Assembly: GCF_000774145.1 (NCBI RefSeq)
Contig: NZ_KN322987.1
Span: 374,756-438,755, forward strand
DNA from: Pseudomonas mediterranea CFBP 5447
Lineage (GTDB): Bacteria; Pseudomonadota; Gammaproteobacteria; Pseudomonadales; Pseudomonadaceae
DNA: 64,000 nucleotides
Direction: 5' to 3'
Part shown: positions 9,000-17,136 of the stretch, one piece after another
Position numbering within the stretch: position 1 is the first letter of the stretch
Layout of the letters: the number at the start of each line of letters is the position of its first letter
Program-made: the position numbers and the translations under genes
Notes under the pieces: generated by a model
The model's input: the letters and a program-made list of their open reading frames with translations, nothing else
What the model was told of the DNA's origin: nothing
Databases searched by the model: none

Positions 9000-10027
9000 T
9001 GCAGCCCGTCTACCTGTCTTGCCTGGGATTGCTCTGCGCTGTCGGCCTGACACCCGCGGCCGCTGCTGCCGCGATGCGTGCGGGGATCAGCGGCTTCAAT
9101 GAATTGCCGTGGGTCGAAGACGGCCTGGAACCGATCATCGGTGCGAGAGTGCCAACGGTGGCGGAGGATCTCCACGGGCGTGCACGGCTCGTCGAAATGC
9201 TGGTTCAGGTGCTGGGCCAAAGCCGTGCCACATTGGCGGGCCGCGCGGATCTGGGCGAGATGCCGCTGCTTCTCTGCACGTCCGAGCCGCAAAGGCCTGG
9301 CTCGCGTATCGACGGCATCGTGACGGAAGTCGAGGCGCGATCGGGATGGCTGTTGCAACGTAAAGGTGCTGCCCATGTGGCCCTTGGGCATGTTGCAAGC
9401 ATCGAAGCGTTGAATCTGGCAGAGCGTGCCATGGACCAGGCCGACCGTGACGCCTGCCTGATCGTGGCGGTCGATTCCCTCGCCGATCCCCGCTGTTTGC
9501 TCTGGTTGGAGCAGAGCGGCCGGCTCAAGACCACGCTACGCTCGGATGGCGTGATTCCCGGTGAAGGCGCTGCGGTGCTGCTCGTCAGTCGAAAGCCGAT
9601 GAGTGCCGCGCCCTTGGTGGTTCGTGGGGTGGGGACTGGCAACGATACCGCCACGGTGCTCAATGACGAGCCGCAACTGGGCGTGGGGATGACCGCGGCT
9701 GTCGCTGCAGCCATCGCACAAGCCGGCGTTGCCATGCACGACATCGCTTGGCGTTTGAGCGATGTGTCGGGCGAGGCCTACGGATTCGAGGACCTAGCCC
9801 TGGTCCAGTCGCGCCTGATGCGGCAAACCCGCCCGACCCAGGATCTATGGCATCCGGCGAGCTATGTGGGCGACTGTGGAGCGGCGTTGGGAGCGATACA
9901 AATCGCTTGGCTTGAACAAGCGTTTGCGCGTGGCTACGCCCCCGGTCCGATTGCGCTGGTACACAGCTCATCAGCGAACGGTGCACGGGCGGCAGCCGTT
10001 ATCAGTGGCACAGTGAGGGAGCGCTGA
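8996..10027 (+). CDS. Beta-ketoacyl-synthase-like protein in T6SS effector operon, probably non-catalytic
   Basis: 343 aa. It shows a degenerate thiolase/ketosynthase fold. The N-terminal strand and helix (PVYLSCLGLLCAVGLTPAAA), the central GVIPGEGAAVLLVSRKP (compare the DGFVPGEGAA motif of ketosynthases) and the late YVGDCGAALGAIQIAWL match the layout of KAS enzymes. The usual TACSSS active-site cysteine region appears instead as GHVASIEAL, so the catalytic Cys seems absent. The protein may be a structural or chaperone-like homologue. It is translationally coupled to DUF2169 and ends one base before the DUF4150 effector gene, so it is probably needed for that effector. Confidence 0.72.
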   Translation: MMQPVYLSCLGLLCAVGLTPAAAAAAMRAGISGFNELPWVEDGLEPIIGARVPTVAEDLHGRARLVEMLVQVLGQSRATLAGRADLGEMPLLLCTSEPQRPGSRIDGIVTEVEARSGWLLQRKGAAHVALGHVASIEALNLAERAMDQADRDACLIVAVDSLADPRCLLWLEQSGRLKTTLRSDGVIPGEGAAVLLVSRKPMSAAPLVVRGVGTGNDTATVLNDEPQLGVGMTAAVAAAIAQAGVAMHDIAWRLSDVSGEAYGFEDLALVQSRLMRQTRPTQDLWHPASYVGDCGAALGAIQIAWLEQAFARGYAPGPIALVHSSSANGARAAAVISGTVRER

Positions 10028-10028
10028 C

Positions 10029-11018
10029 ATGTCGCACGAGGTTTATGCCAACAGCAATGAGATCGCCGGAAAAGCCGGTATGGGCAAAGTGATCGCCTCG
10101 TTTCCCGATGTCTGCCTTTCGCCGCCAGGGCCACCTGCCGGGCCGATTCCGATTCCCTATCCAGACACTTCCTTCTCGTCGGCGCTTAAACAGGGCTCCA
10201 GGACGGCCATGCTGCAACGCAAGCCGGCCGCGTTGTCGCAACAGTCCTATTACCAGCCTTCCATGCTCGGTGACGAAGCGGCAACCCGGGCCTGGGGCAT
10301 GTCGGTGATCACGCACCAGATTACGGGCAAGACCTATTTCCAGGCCTGGTCGATGGACGTTCAGATCGAGGGCAAGTATGTCTGCCGACACTGCGACATC
10401 ACCACCAGCAATCACGCCAGCGCGCCTGGCGTGGGGGCTCCCAATCCGAATCTTGAAGCAGCGGGTTGGGGCGAACTGGAAGATGAAAGTCCTTACAAAT
10501 GCGCGTGTTGCAACGGGCCTCGTCATTCCGCCGGTAAACCGATGACGATGGACGATTGGTACATGAAGGATTCCGCCGGCAATGTGGCCCCCCATGCGGC
10601 GACATACACCACCTTGATGAACGACGTGAACAATCGCAAGACGGCAACGCCTCCTTGCACCTGCAGCAGCCGGCTCGTTCCGTCAGCACCTTGCAATGTA
10701 TTCAGGCGACCCGTGACGCCAGCGGAGCGGCAGGCGAACAAAAGCGCCTGGAACAGCCTGCGTGACACGTACCAAGGGGTTTTCAATGTACCGAGCGAAG
10801 CACAAGTGATTGCCAATCTGACGCCGAAGCTGGGGCGCGCACCGGTGCAGGCCGAGATTCAAGACGAGCGGCAAGTCAATCACCTGGTGCCCAAGGCTGC
10901 GGCCGGCGGCTGCCCCGTCGGTGAAGGTAATCTCGAGAAAAACGGCGACTTGTGTCCTGTATGTCGGAATCTGGACAAGCGCTTTGGTACGCTGCAGTCA
11001 TTGGCCTCAAAAGCCTGA
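10029..11018 (+). CDS. PAAR-like (DUF4150) T6SS effector candidate with Cys/His-rich C-terminal domain
   Basis: 329 aa. The N-terminal ~130 residues match DUF4150, the PAAR-like spike-tip fold: FPDVCLSPPGPPAGPIPIPYP, then KTYFQAWSMDVQIEGK. A Cys-rich middle follows (CRHCDITTSNHAS; CACCNGPRHSAG). The last ~70 residues contain RQVNHLVPKAAAGGCP and LCPVCRNLDKRF, a His plus CxxC arrangement reminiscent of HNH/GHH-type nuclease toxins. It would sit on a VgrG tip and be delivered into target cells; nuclease activity is inferred, not shown. It follows DUF2169 and the ketosynthase-like gene and precedes a possible immunity gene. Confidence 0.78.
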   Translation: MSHEVYANSNEIAGKAGMGKVIASFPDVCLSPPGPPAGPIPIPYPDTSFSSALKQGSRTAMLQRKPAALSQQSYYQPSMLGDEAATRAWGMSVITHQITGKTYFQAWSMDVQIEGKYVCRHCDITTSNHASAPGVGAPNPNLEAAGWGELEDESPYKCACCNGPRHSAGKPMTMDDWYMKDSAGNVAPHAATYTTLMNDVNNRKTATPPCTCSSRLVPSAPCNVFRRPVTPAERQANKSAWNSLRDTYQGVFNVPSEAQVIANLTPKLGRAPVQAEIQDERQVNHLVPKAAAGGCPVGEGNLEKNGDLCPVCRNLDKRFGTLQSLASKA

Positions 11019-11050
11019 GCCGATGCAAGCGACGACTGTGAGGAGTGGCA

Positions 11051-11884
11051 ATGGAGTGGAGTCGTTATGGCAACCCGGAAATGGTCGACTGGCAAGGGCG
11101 GGGGTATTTTGCCTACCCTGACGCAGTGACCATGCCTCCCGGAAGGGAAGTCGGGCAGTTGCCGCAGGAGGGTGACTACTTTCAGTGGTTGGAAGCCCTG
11201 CGGCGGGCAAAGCATGGCGATTTCAGCCTGCTGCCAGGGCTCGTCGAGTTGGGCAGCGGCGACACCCATCCGGTAAACCGACGCCTATGCGCGGAGCTGT
11301 TAGGCGATGCCGGACCGACTGCAACGGTCGATGCTCTCGCAACACGACTGGCATCCGAAGAAGTGGGCCTTGAGCTCACGCTGGCCTGGGGCGCAGTGCT
11401 AACACGGCGCGGAAAGCTGGCCGATATGCCCATTGTGCTCGCCGCATTCGAACGGGTCGCGACCATCAGCGACGCCGAGATCCTGCCAGTGCATCTCTCG
11501 GCTTGCCTGGAGACGGGATACGAACTCTGCGACCACCAGGACTACGACTCACTGGACAGCTATTGCGACGCGGTGCTGAACAGATGCGCCGAACTGGCAG
11601 GCAGATTCGGTACGGACCAGGTCTGTGTCGACGGCGGTGAACCGCTGAGTGTGATTGGCCTGGCCCAGCGGATTTTACGGCGCTTGCGAGAACCTTGCTT
11701 CCCATTCGAACTGCGCCGGCGCTTCGAATGCGCGACCGGCATCGACTGCTCTTCCTTCTACCATGACCGGGTGTTCAGACCGATGCAGGCCTCAGCGCTT
11801 CTGGAAGCCTTTCTCGAGGACCCCGATGCCAGTGGGTTTAAAAGTGGCGTCCGTTATTTCTTCGGGCATCGTATTCCAGATTAG
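11051..11884 (+). CDS. Hypothetical protein, candidate immunity to the DUF4150 effector
   Basis: 277 aa from the ATG at 11051, eight bases after GAGGAG. A GTG two codons upstream is less likely. No signal peptide or membrane segment is visible, so it should be cytosolic. The middle has HEAT-like helices (VNRRLCAELLGDAGPTATVD, then LTLAWGAVLTRRGKLAD), broadly similar to the TIGR02270 protein at the other end of the locus. Its position directly after the effector candidate is typical for an immunity gene. It could also be another T6SS accessory protein. I do not recognise a named immunity family. Confidence 0.6.
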   Translation: MEWSRYGNPEMVDWQGRGYFAYPDAVTMPPGREVGQLPQEGDYFQWLEALRRAKHGDFSLLPGLVELGSGDTHPVNRRLCAELLGDAGPTATVDALATRLASEEVGLELTLAWGAVLTRRGKLADMPIVLAAFERVATISDAEILPVHLSACLETGYELCDHQDYDSLDSYCDAVLNRCAELAGRFGTDQVCVDGGEPLSVIGLAQRILRRLREPCFPFELRRRFECATGIDCSSFYHDRVFRPMQASALLEAFLEDPDASGFKSGVRYFFGHRIPD

Positions 11885-11936
11885 GGAAACGATTCGCTTC
11901 GTTTGTGCAAATGCGCGCTTACCCAGTAAGACTCTG

Positions 11937-12893
11937 TCAAAGTTTTACAGGGGCGGGCTTGGGGGCGGCTTTGATCACCGTGCCCGGTTGGAGTACCGAG
12001 TTACAGTATTCGATAATCGTAGTTCTCGCAGCGAGCATCGAGTCTACGACCGTAGCTTCGGTAGCGAAGCGGGCCATCGTGTTAAAGCACACGTAGGCCT
12101 CGTCCGTTTGCTCGAAGATTTTGAGCGCAATCTCTTTTACCGCATCGGTACTGTTCGTCATCGGGCTTCCGGCAGCGTTCACAGTAGTCTCAGCTTTAGC
12201 AACACTTGATCCAGACGTCAGCAAATTGGAGCCAGCTGCTATCAATTTGTTAAGTTCTGCCATTTCATCCGCCAGTGCCGCCAACTTCTGTGTCTGCTCC
12301 GCCGTGGCCGGTGTGGCCGCAGTGATCTGACTCTCGATATCTGCTTTCTCAGTCTGAGCTTCCTTCAGACGTTTCGTCGCAGCATCAATGCTGCCAGTGA
12401 TCGAGGCCGTGCCGGTTTGCGTAAGGCTGACTACGGGGACCTGCCGTACCCCGGAGAGTTGTTCGATGGCCAAAAGCGCCACGGTGTAACGCTGATTTCG
12501 AGTCAGCAGCATCTGGTACTCCACATCGCTAATGGCGCCATTCATGCGCGCCTCGCAAAGCCGGAACATCTGATCGCGCAGGACCTGAATTGTCTGCGTG
12601 CGCATACCAACGAACGTCGCAGCCTCCTGCTGAGCTGCGCTGATCTGCGCAGGGGTTTTTCCGACTTTCGCGGCTAGCTCCCCAGCATAGCTAGCCATCG
12701 CATCAGGGCTTGGCTCGGCACACACCACCCTGTTGGCGCCTACGACATTGGTCAGAATGGCTCGCTGCTTGATATCGATTAGTGCGCTGTCGTCTCCACT
12801 GAACGAATGATTGCGGTAAACGCTATTGAGATTTCCACATCCTTGGATCGCCAGGAGAGTACTAACCAGGGCCAAGCAGCAACCTCTATTCAT
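11937..12893 (-). CDS. Putative lipoprotein of unknown function
   Basis: 318 aa from the ATG at 12893, with an AAGGAAG site upstream (the frame is open further but without a good start). A lipoprotein signal is visible: MNRGCCLALVSTLLAIQGCG, with lipobox LAIQGC. The mature part has a heptad-rich helical stretch about two thirds along (IDAATKRLKEAQTEKADIES) that predicts a coiled coil. The C-terminus is Pro/Lys-rich (IKAAPKPAPVKL). It probably sits in the periplasm attached to a membrane. It lies 74 bp downstream of the phospholipase/nuclease-like gene and may be co-expressed. No known family was recognised. Confidence 0.75.
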   Translation of the reverse strand: MNRGCCLALVSTLLAIQGCGNLNSVYRNHSFSGDDSALIDIKQRAILTNVVGANRVVCAEPSPDAMASYAGELAAKVGKTPAQISAAQQEAATFVGMRTQTIQVLRDQMFRLCEARMNGAISDVEYQMLLTRNQRYTVALLAIEQLSGVRQVPVVSLTQTGTASITGSIDAATKRLKEAQTEKADIESQITAATPATAEQTQKLAALADEMAELNKLIAAGSNLLTSGSSVAKAETTVNAAGSPMTNSTDAVKEIALKIFEQTDEAYVCFNTMARFATEATVVDSMLAARTTIIEYCNSVLQPGTVIKAAPKPAPVKL

Positions 12894-12967
12894 GGAGCGG
12901 CTTCCTTGTCGAAGGGGTAATCCTGAGCAGCGTAGCTGAAGGATGGCGCTATGCCATATTTTTAGCC

Positions 12968-14212
12968 TCATAAGGAGCGTTTCCCTATGCAAGGGGATTG
13001 GTCAACGACACCGGCAGAGTGCTTTCTAAAAATGGTTTCGCGAAGATGCTTCTCCACAGACTCCCAGGGGGTCTTTGTATCCACGGCGCTTAGCATCCAA
13101 GCTCCAACAGCTACAGGATCATTGGCATACACGTGATTCCCATCCCGGGCGTAGGTCAAAAGCCAGCCCGGATATTTGTCGTTGAAGCTATGCTCGTCAC
13201 CACCATGCTTGTCCTTAGCCTGCACCCGATAGTTGTAGGCTTGAGTGAGGACGGCGTAATGACTACCGTCGACAACCTCCTCCTTGCGGCAGGTGTGAGC
13301 AGGGGAGAATGAGTCCTGGAAAATATGAAATATGCTGCCGAGCGCCACATCAGGTGTGCGCTTGTTTCGATCATCGATGGGAACGCCAGAGCGAGCAAAG
13401 AGCGTCCGAATTTTTACGTTTTTTTGCTTAACGCATTGATTTAGAGCTATCGAGGGGAGTCCCAAGCTGGCTTCGATTTGAGGTGTGAGAGGTGCGTCGA
13501 AAGGCGTATCGCCCGTCGCCACGTCATAAGCGAACTTGATCCACACGAGAGCCAGCCTTGTGGTTTCTTCTAATCGCGCCTCTTCACTGGCATCCTTGGG
13601 CATTTGGCTAGACATGAAGTGGAGGTATTGGAGGTTTCCATAGTGAGAGTTCCAGCCGAGATGATTTTTCCCCTCAACCTCACAATCTTCGCGGCCCCCA
13701 GCGTATTTTTTAGATTCGGGTTTGAACTGGCCATTTAGATTCCACAGTCCATTTCTGAAGTCTTTGCTTTCACCCCACGTGTACATCAAAGGATCATCGT
13801 TCCACCAACTGCCATAGATGATTGCAAAGGTGTTGTGAGGAGTCCTGCTTGGTGACTTAGCCCACGCTGGGTCATTCATGTATTCAAAAATGAGCCGTTT
13901 GGGCTTGGAGCTGTCAGTCTGTCTCTTGCGGACCAGGAATCCTTCAAAGTCGGCGCCGCGGTACTCGTCAATGGCGAAATTAGTCATATGCTCATGGACG
14001 GTCCCTTTTGAATATTTGCCATTGGCATATCCCTCGATCAGGTCTGTTTTCTTGCAAAGATTCCAGTCCCTGGTCGGCGCTTGATCAAGGTAATAAGTGT
14101 TGTAGACCAGCACCCTCAGGCAGGGGTTAATTTCAAACCCCCAGGTTGCAGGCGAGGAAAGGGCGCACTCCCCGGCAACGAAAAGAGCGGCAATCAGCTT
14201 GGCTAGTTTCAT
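12968..14212 (-). CDS. Secreted protein resembling zinc-dependent phospholipase C / S1-P1 nucleases
   Basis: 414 aa from the ATG at 14212, with CAGGGA upstream. The Met eleven codons earlier lacks a ribosome site. A signal peptide is visible (MKLAKLIAALFVAGECALSS). The motif ALGSIFHIFQDSFSPAHT resembles the HxxxD zinc-binding helix of the phospholipase C/P1 nuclease fold. Several other His residues (HEHMTNF; HYGNLQYLHF; DEHSFNDKYPGW) could complete a metal site. It is likely periplasmic or exported. Function is inferred only from these motifs; lipase and nuclease roles cannot be separated. Base composition is visibly lower in GC than the flanking T6SS and NRPS genes. Confidence 0.68.
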   Translation of the reverse strand: MKLAKLIAALFVAGECALSSPATWGFEINPCLRVLVYNTYYLDQAPTRDWNLCKKTDLIEGYANGKYSKGTVHEHMTNFAIDEYRGADFEGFLVRKRQTDSSKPKRLIFEYMNDPAWAKSPSRTPHNTFAIIYGSWWNDDPLMYTWGESKDFRNGLWNLNGQFKPESKKYAGGREDCEVEGKNHLGWNSHYGNLQYLHFMSSQMPKDASEEARLEETTRLALVWIKFAYDVATGDTPFDAPLTPQIEASLGLPSIALNQCVKQKNVKIRTLFARSGVPIDDRNKRTPDVALGSIFHIFQDSFSPAHTCRKEEVVDGSHYAVLTQAYNYRVQAKDKHGGDEHSFNDKYPGWLLTYARDGNHVYANDPVAVGAWMLSAVDTKTPWESVEKHLRETIFRKHSAGVVDQSPCIGKRSL

Positions 14213-14313
14213 GGCGTCCCTGCTTTGATGGTATTTTAATATCATGCTAGGAGACGGTAGCTAAAATACAAGCCGTTTTGCCCGAAACTCATTGGGGAGG
14301 GGGCCTGGCGAGA

Positions 14314-14754
14314 TCAGCGACTTTTTGAAATCACGCCACTCATGTATTGATTCAAATCCCGCAGGTCCTGAACGCTCCAAGCGTGGGGCGGCAGCTTTAC
14401 ACCATTCTCCCGCAGGGTCTTTGGAATCAGGTTTCCATTGGGACGAAGGATGACCGATGAGACGATTACGCCGGGATAATCTTTGAGTCGTTTCTTGAAA
14501 GCGGCGCTGGTCAGGTCAGGGGTAAGAGGATTGCTTTTGTTAGCCAAGGGGCCTGTGCCTTTGATGTCAGACCCGTGGCACATGGCGCATCTCTGGAGGT
14601 AGAGATTTTTACCGTTAGCGTTGTCCGCGAAGGATAGGGGTGTTTGAGTGAGTGATAAGCACCCTATCAAAAGCGACAAGCCCAGGTGATTGCCGATTTT
14701 ACGGGTGAGGGTCGCTATGCTGCCGGGCTGTACCGGAATCACGATCCATGGCAT
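14314..14754 (-). CDS. Small c-type cytochrome
   Basis: 146 aa from the ATG at 14754, chosen because AAAAGGACG lies upstream. A Met nine codons earlier is possible. There is an N-terminal signal or anchor segment (HLGLSLLIGCLSLTQTPLSFA), then a single haem-binding motif CAMCH (QRCAMCHGSDIKGTG) and a later LPPHAWSVQDLRDLNQYM segment near the C-terminus. It would be a periplasmic electron carrier of the cytochrome c class I type. Its 5' end overlaps the preceding small gene by 56 bp in another frame, implying joint expression. Its redox partner is unknown. Confidence 0.82.
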   Translation of the reverse strand: MPWIVIPVQPGSIATLTRKIGNHLGLSLLIGCLSLTQTPLSFADNANGKNLYLQRCAMCHGSDIKGTGPLANKSNPLTPDLTSAAFKKRLKDYPGVIVSSVILRPNGNLIPKTLRENGVKLPPHAWSVQDLRDLNQYMSGVISKSR

Positions 14755-14989
14755 GACGAACGTCCTTTTCAGCCGGGGCAAATTCGGGAAACTCCACCAG
14801 CAATGCCTTGTTCCCGCCGATGATGAGTTTTTTCACTACCTGAGAGATGTTAACACGCACCACTCCGGTCGAGATGGAATACATCGCCCAGGCTTGTTCG
14901 GGAGTGCAATGAATGATTTGTTCTTCAATCTCGTCATAGGCTTTGCGCTCGTCCGAGTTCAAGCAGGCTTGGTAATCACCTTGGCACAT
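14699..14989 (-). CDS. Hypothetical protein upstream of and overlapping the cytochrome c gene
   Basis: 96 aa. A strong GGGAGGAAC site precedes the ATG. It is soluble, with acidic and mixed helices (SDERKAYDEIEEQII) followed by a beta segment (GVVRVNISQVVKKLIIGGNKALLVEF). No family was recognised. The 3' end overlaps the start of the cytochrome gene by 56 bp, so the two are likely one transcript with coupled translation. Confidence 0.6.
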   Translation of the reverse strand: MCQGDYQACLNSDERKAYDEIEEQIIHCTPEQAWAMYSISTGVVRVNISQVVKKLIIGGNKALLVEFPEFAPAEKDVRHAMDRDSGTARQHSDPHP

Positions 14990-15083
14990 GATCTTGTTCC
15001 TCCCTAAGACCTCTATGACAGTCCCCTGTAGAGAGGACTGTCCTTCCCTATGTGGTTTTAATTACGCCAGGCAAAACAGTGGA

Positions 15084-16187
15084 TTAAATGCCGCTCTTCA
15101 CTTTGGTCCAGACGCGGGTGCGAATTCGTTCCAAGGCCAGGGGCAACGGCTCTAGAGGGACAAGTGAAGCGACTGTTTTCTTGTCTGGATAAATCCAGGG
15201 ATTGTCACGTAACTGTTGCTCGACAAACTCAGTGGCGTCTTCGTTGGCGTTGGGATACAGCGTGTGATTTGAAGTCCTTGCGATGATTTCAGGGCGTAGC
15301 ATGTAATTGATAAACGCCATGCCTTCCTTCGGATGGGGAGCGTCTTTCAATAAGACCAGATTTTCCGACCAGACCAGTGCTCCCTCGCGAGGGAGGCTGT
15401 AGGCGATCTTGCGCCCGGTTTGGTTTTTCTCGTTCATGGCCTGTGCAGCCAGAGCACCATTGGCCCATCCCACCACCGCACAGATATTGCCGTCGGCGAG
15501 ATCCGCGTCAATTCGGGATGAGTCAAAATAGAGCACGTAAGGACGGATTTTCAACAGCAGCGCCTGGGCCTTCTTGTAGTCATCCGGATTCTTGCTGTTG
15601 CTCGGCAGCCCCAGATAATGCAAAGCGATCGAAATGATTTCGCTGGGTGAGTCGAGCATTGCCACGCCACAGGACTTCAGTTTACTGATGTTCTCTTCTT
15701 TGAATATCAGATCCCAGCTGTCGACCGGAGCATCATTGCCCAGTGCAGCCTTGACTTTATCAACGTCATAGCCGATGCCAGTGGTGCCCCAAAGATAGGG
15801 TACGGCGTAACGATTACCAGGATCATTGACGGCAAGTTGAGACAAGATGTCCGAATCGACATGGGATAAATTGCCTAGCTGATTGCGATCCAGCGGCTGG
15901 AGCACCCCAGCCTGGATCAGACTTGGCAAGACATTGGATGTGGCGACAACGACGTCGTATCCCGTGCGGCCAGCCATGACCTTGCTCTGCATGATTTCGG
16001 CACTGTCGAATGCATCCATGTGGAAGCGGATGCCGGTTTCCTGCTCGAACTCCTTCGGGGTCTGCGGGGCGATAAACCCAAACCAGTTGTACAGATTCAT
16101 GCCGGGTTCCACAGCCCCCACCGAGCTGCTTATCCCGATACAAAGAAGCGAGGCTGAAAATATGTTGCGCAGGCGCGACTTGCTCAT
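15084..16187 (-). CDS. Extracellular solute-binding protein, PotF/PotD-like (polyamine type)
   Basis: 367 aa with a Sec signal (IFSASLLCIGISSSVGA). It has the polyamine-binding family layout: NLYNWFGFIAPQTPKEFEQE at the mature N-terminus, GYDVVVATSNVLPSLI, YAVPYLWGTTGIGYD and GWANGALAAQAM. This matches PotF-type periplasmic receptors for putrescine or spermidine. No ABC permease or ATPase gene is adjacent, so it is an orphan receptor that may serve an importer encoded elsewhere or have a sensory role. It is divergent from the LuxR gene across a 136-bp gap, a common regulator/target arrangement. Confidence 0.88.
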   Translation of the reverse strand: MSKSRLRNIFSASLLCIGISSSVGAVEPGMNLYNWFGFIAPQTPKEFEQETGIRFHMDAFDSAEIMQSKVMAGRTGYDVVVATSNVLPSLIQAGVLQPLDRNQLGNLSHVDSDILSQLAVNDPGNRYAVPYLWGTTGIGYDVDKVKAALGNDAPVDSWDLIFKEENISKLKSCGVAMLDSPSEIISIALHYLGLPSNSKNPDDYKKAQALLLKIRPYVLYFDSSRIDADLADGNICAVVGWANGALAAQAMNEKNQTGRKIAYSLPREGALVWSENLVLLKDAPHPKEGMAFINYMLRPEIIARTSNHTLYPNANEDATEFVEQQLRDNPWIYPDKKTVASLVPLEPLPLALERIRTRVWTKVKSGI

Positions 16188-16323
16188 ACAGCTATCCTTG
16201 TCAAGACGAGGGCCCTCATGGTCCTCGTAACTCGGTAGCGAATATACCGGGCATTGACGGAGAGTAAATACCTACGAATACTTATCCGCGCCCGACGAAT
16301 CCCTAACCCAAAAGGGGTAGAAA

Positions 16324-17115
16324 ATGCCTCTCGACCTCCATAGCCTGGCTTGGCATCGATCAATTGGACAATTGATCATGCGATTGAACCGTCCAGAATT
16401 CTGGAGCTCGCTTGTTCGTTTGTTGAATGAATACGTGCAGGTTGATAACTGGGTTGTACTGATCTTTAGCAATCACCAAGTGCAAGTTGTCAGCCTTCCT
16501 GAAGTGGCCGATACAGAGGAAGTCGATGCGTTTATCCATCGCTATGTGAAGGGCCTTTACATGCTGGATCCGTTCTACATAGCAGATCGAGAGAATCCTC
16601 AAAACGGCTTTTTTCATATGCCCGATGTCGCACCTGAGCACTTTCTCAAGACCGAGTATTACCATCAATATTTTGAACAGTATATTTCGGTGGATGAGGC
16701 GCAATACAACGTCAGGCTCGATGCTGAAAGAACCTTATGCGTTTCTTTCGGAAGTCATATCCGCTTCAGTCAGGAGCAGATAACCACACTTGATCTTATC
16801 AAGCCTTGGGTGACGGCACTCATGCATCAGCGCATGAATTTTGAGGTTGACGTCGCGAAGGATTTTACCGCGCCAACCCCATGGCCGGAGACAATGCCCT
16901 CACTCGGCACGCCGTTGACGACGCGGGAGAATGATGTGCTCAAATTATTGCTGAGCGGTTTTTCCAATAAGGAAGTCGCGGGTAAGCTTTCCCTGTCAGC
17001 CGAAACGATAAAAGTGCACCGTCGCAATATCTACTCGAAATTGAATATCAAGTCACAGTCCGAGTTGTTTGCTCGTTTCTTTACGTCGAAGCAGGATGCT
17101 CTTACGTCGAGTTGA
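16324..17115 (+). CDS. LuxR-family transcriptional regulator
   Basis: 263 aa. The C-terminal GerE/LuxR helix-turn-helix (about residues 195-257) is clear: LTTRENDVLKLLLSGFSNKE, then LSAETIKVHRRNIYSKL. The N-terminal ~180 residues do not show a recognisable response-regulator receiver; they resemble the uncharacterised sensor half of solo LuxR regulators. AAGGGG precedes the ATG. It is divergent from the polyamine-type binding protein and convergent with the NRPS-linked MFS gene. It could therefore regulate either side. The divergent gene is the more usual target; LuxR regulators also flank many Pseudomonas lipopeptide operons. Confidence 0.9.
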   Translation: MPLDLHSLAWHRSIGQLIMRLNRPEFWSSLVRLLNEYVQVDNWVVLIFSNHQVQVVSLPEVADTEEVDAFIHRYVKGLYMLDPFYIADRENPQNGFFHMPDVAPEHFLKTEYYHQYFEQYISVDEAQYNVRLDAERTLCVSFGSHIRFSQEQITTLDLIKPWVTALMHQRMNFEVDVAKDFTAPTPWPETMPSLGTPLTTRENDVLKLLLSGFSNKEVAGKLSLSAETIKVHRRNIYSKLNIKSQSELFARFFTSKQDALTSS

Positions 17116-17136
17116 ACCTGCGGACTGCTCCAAGAT

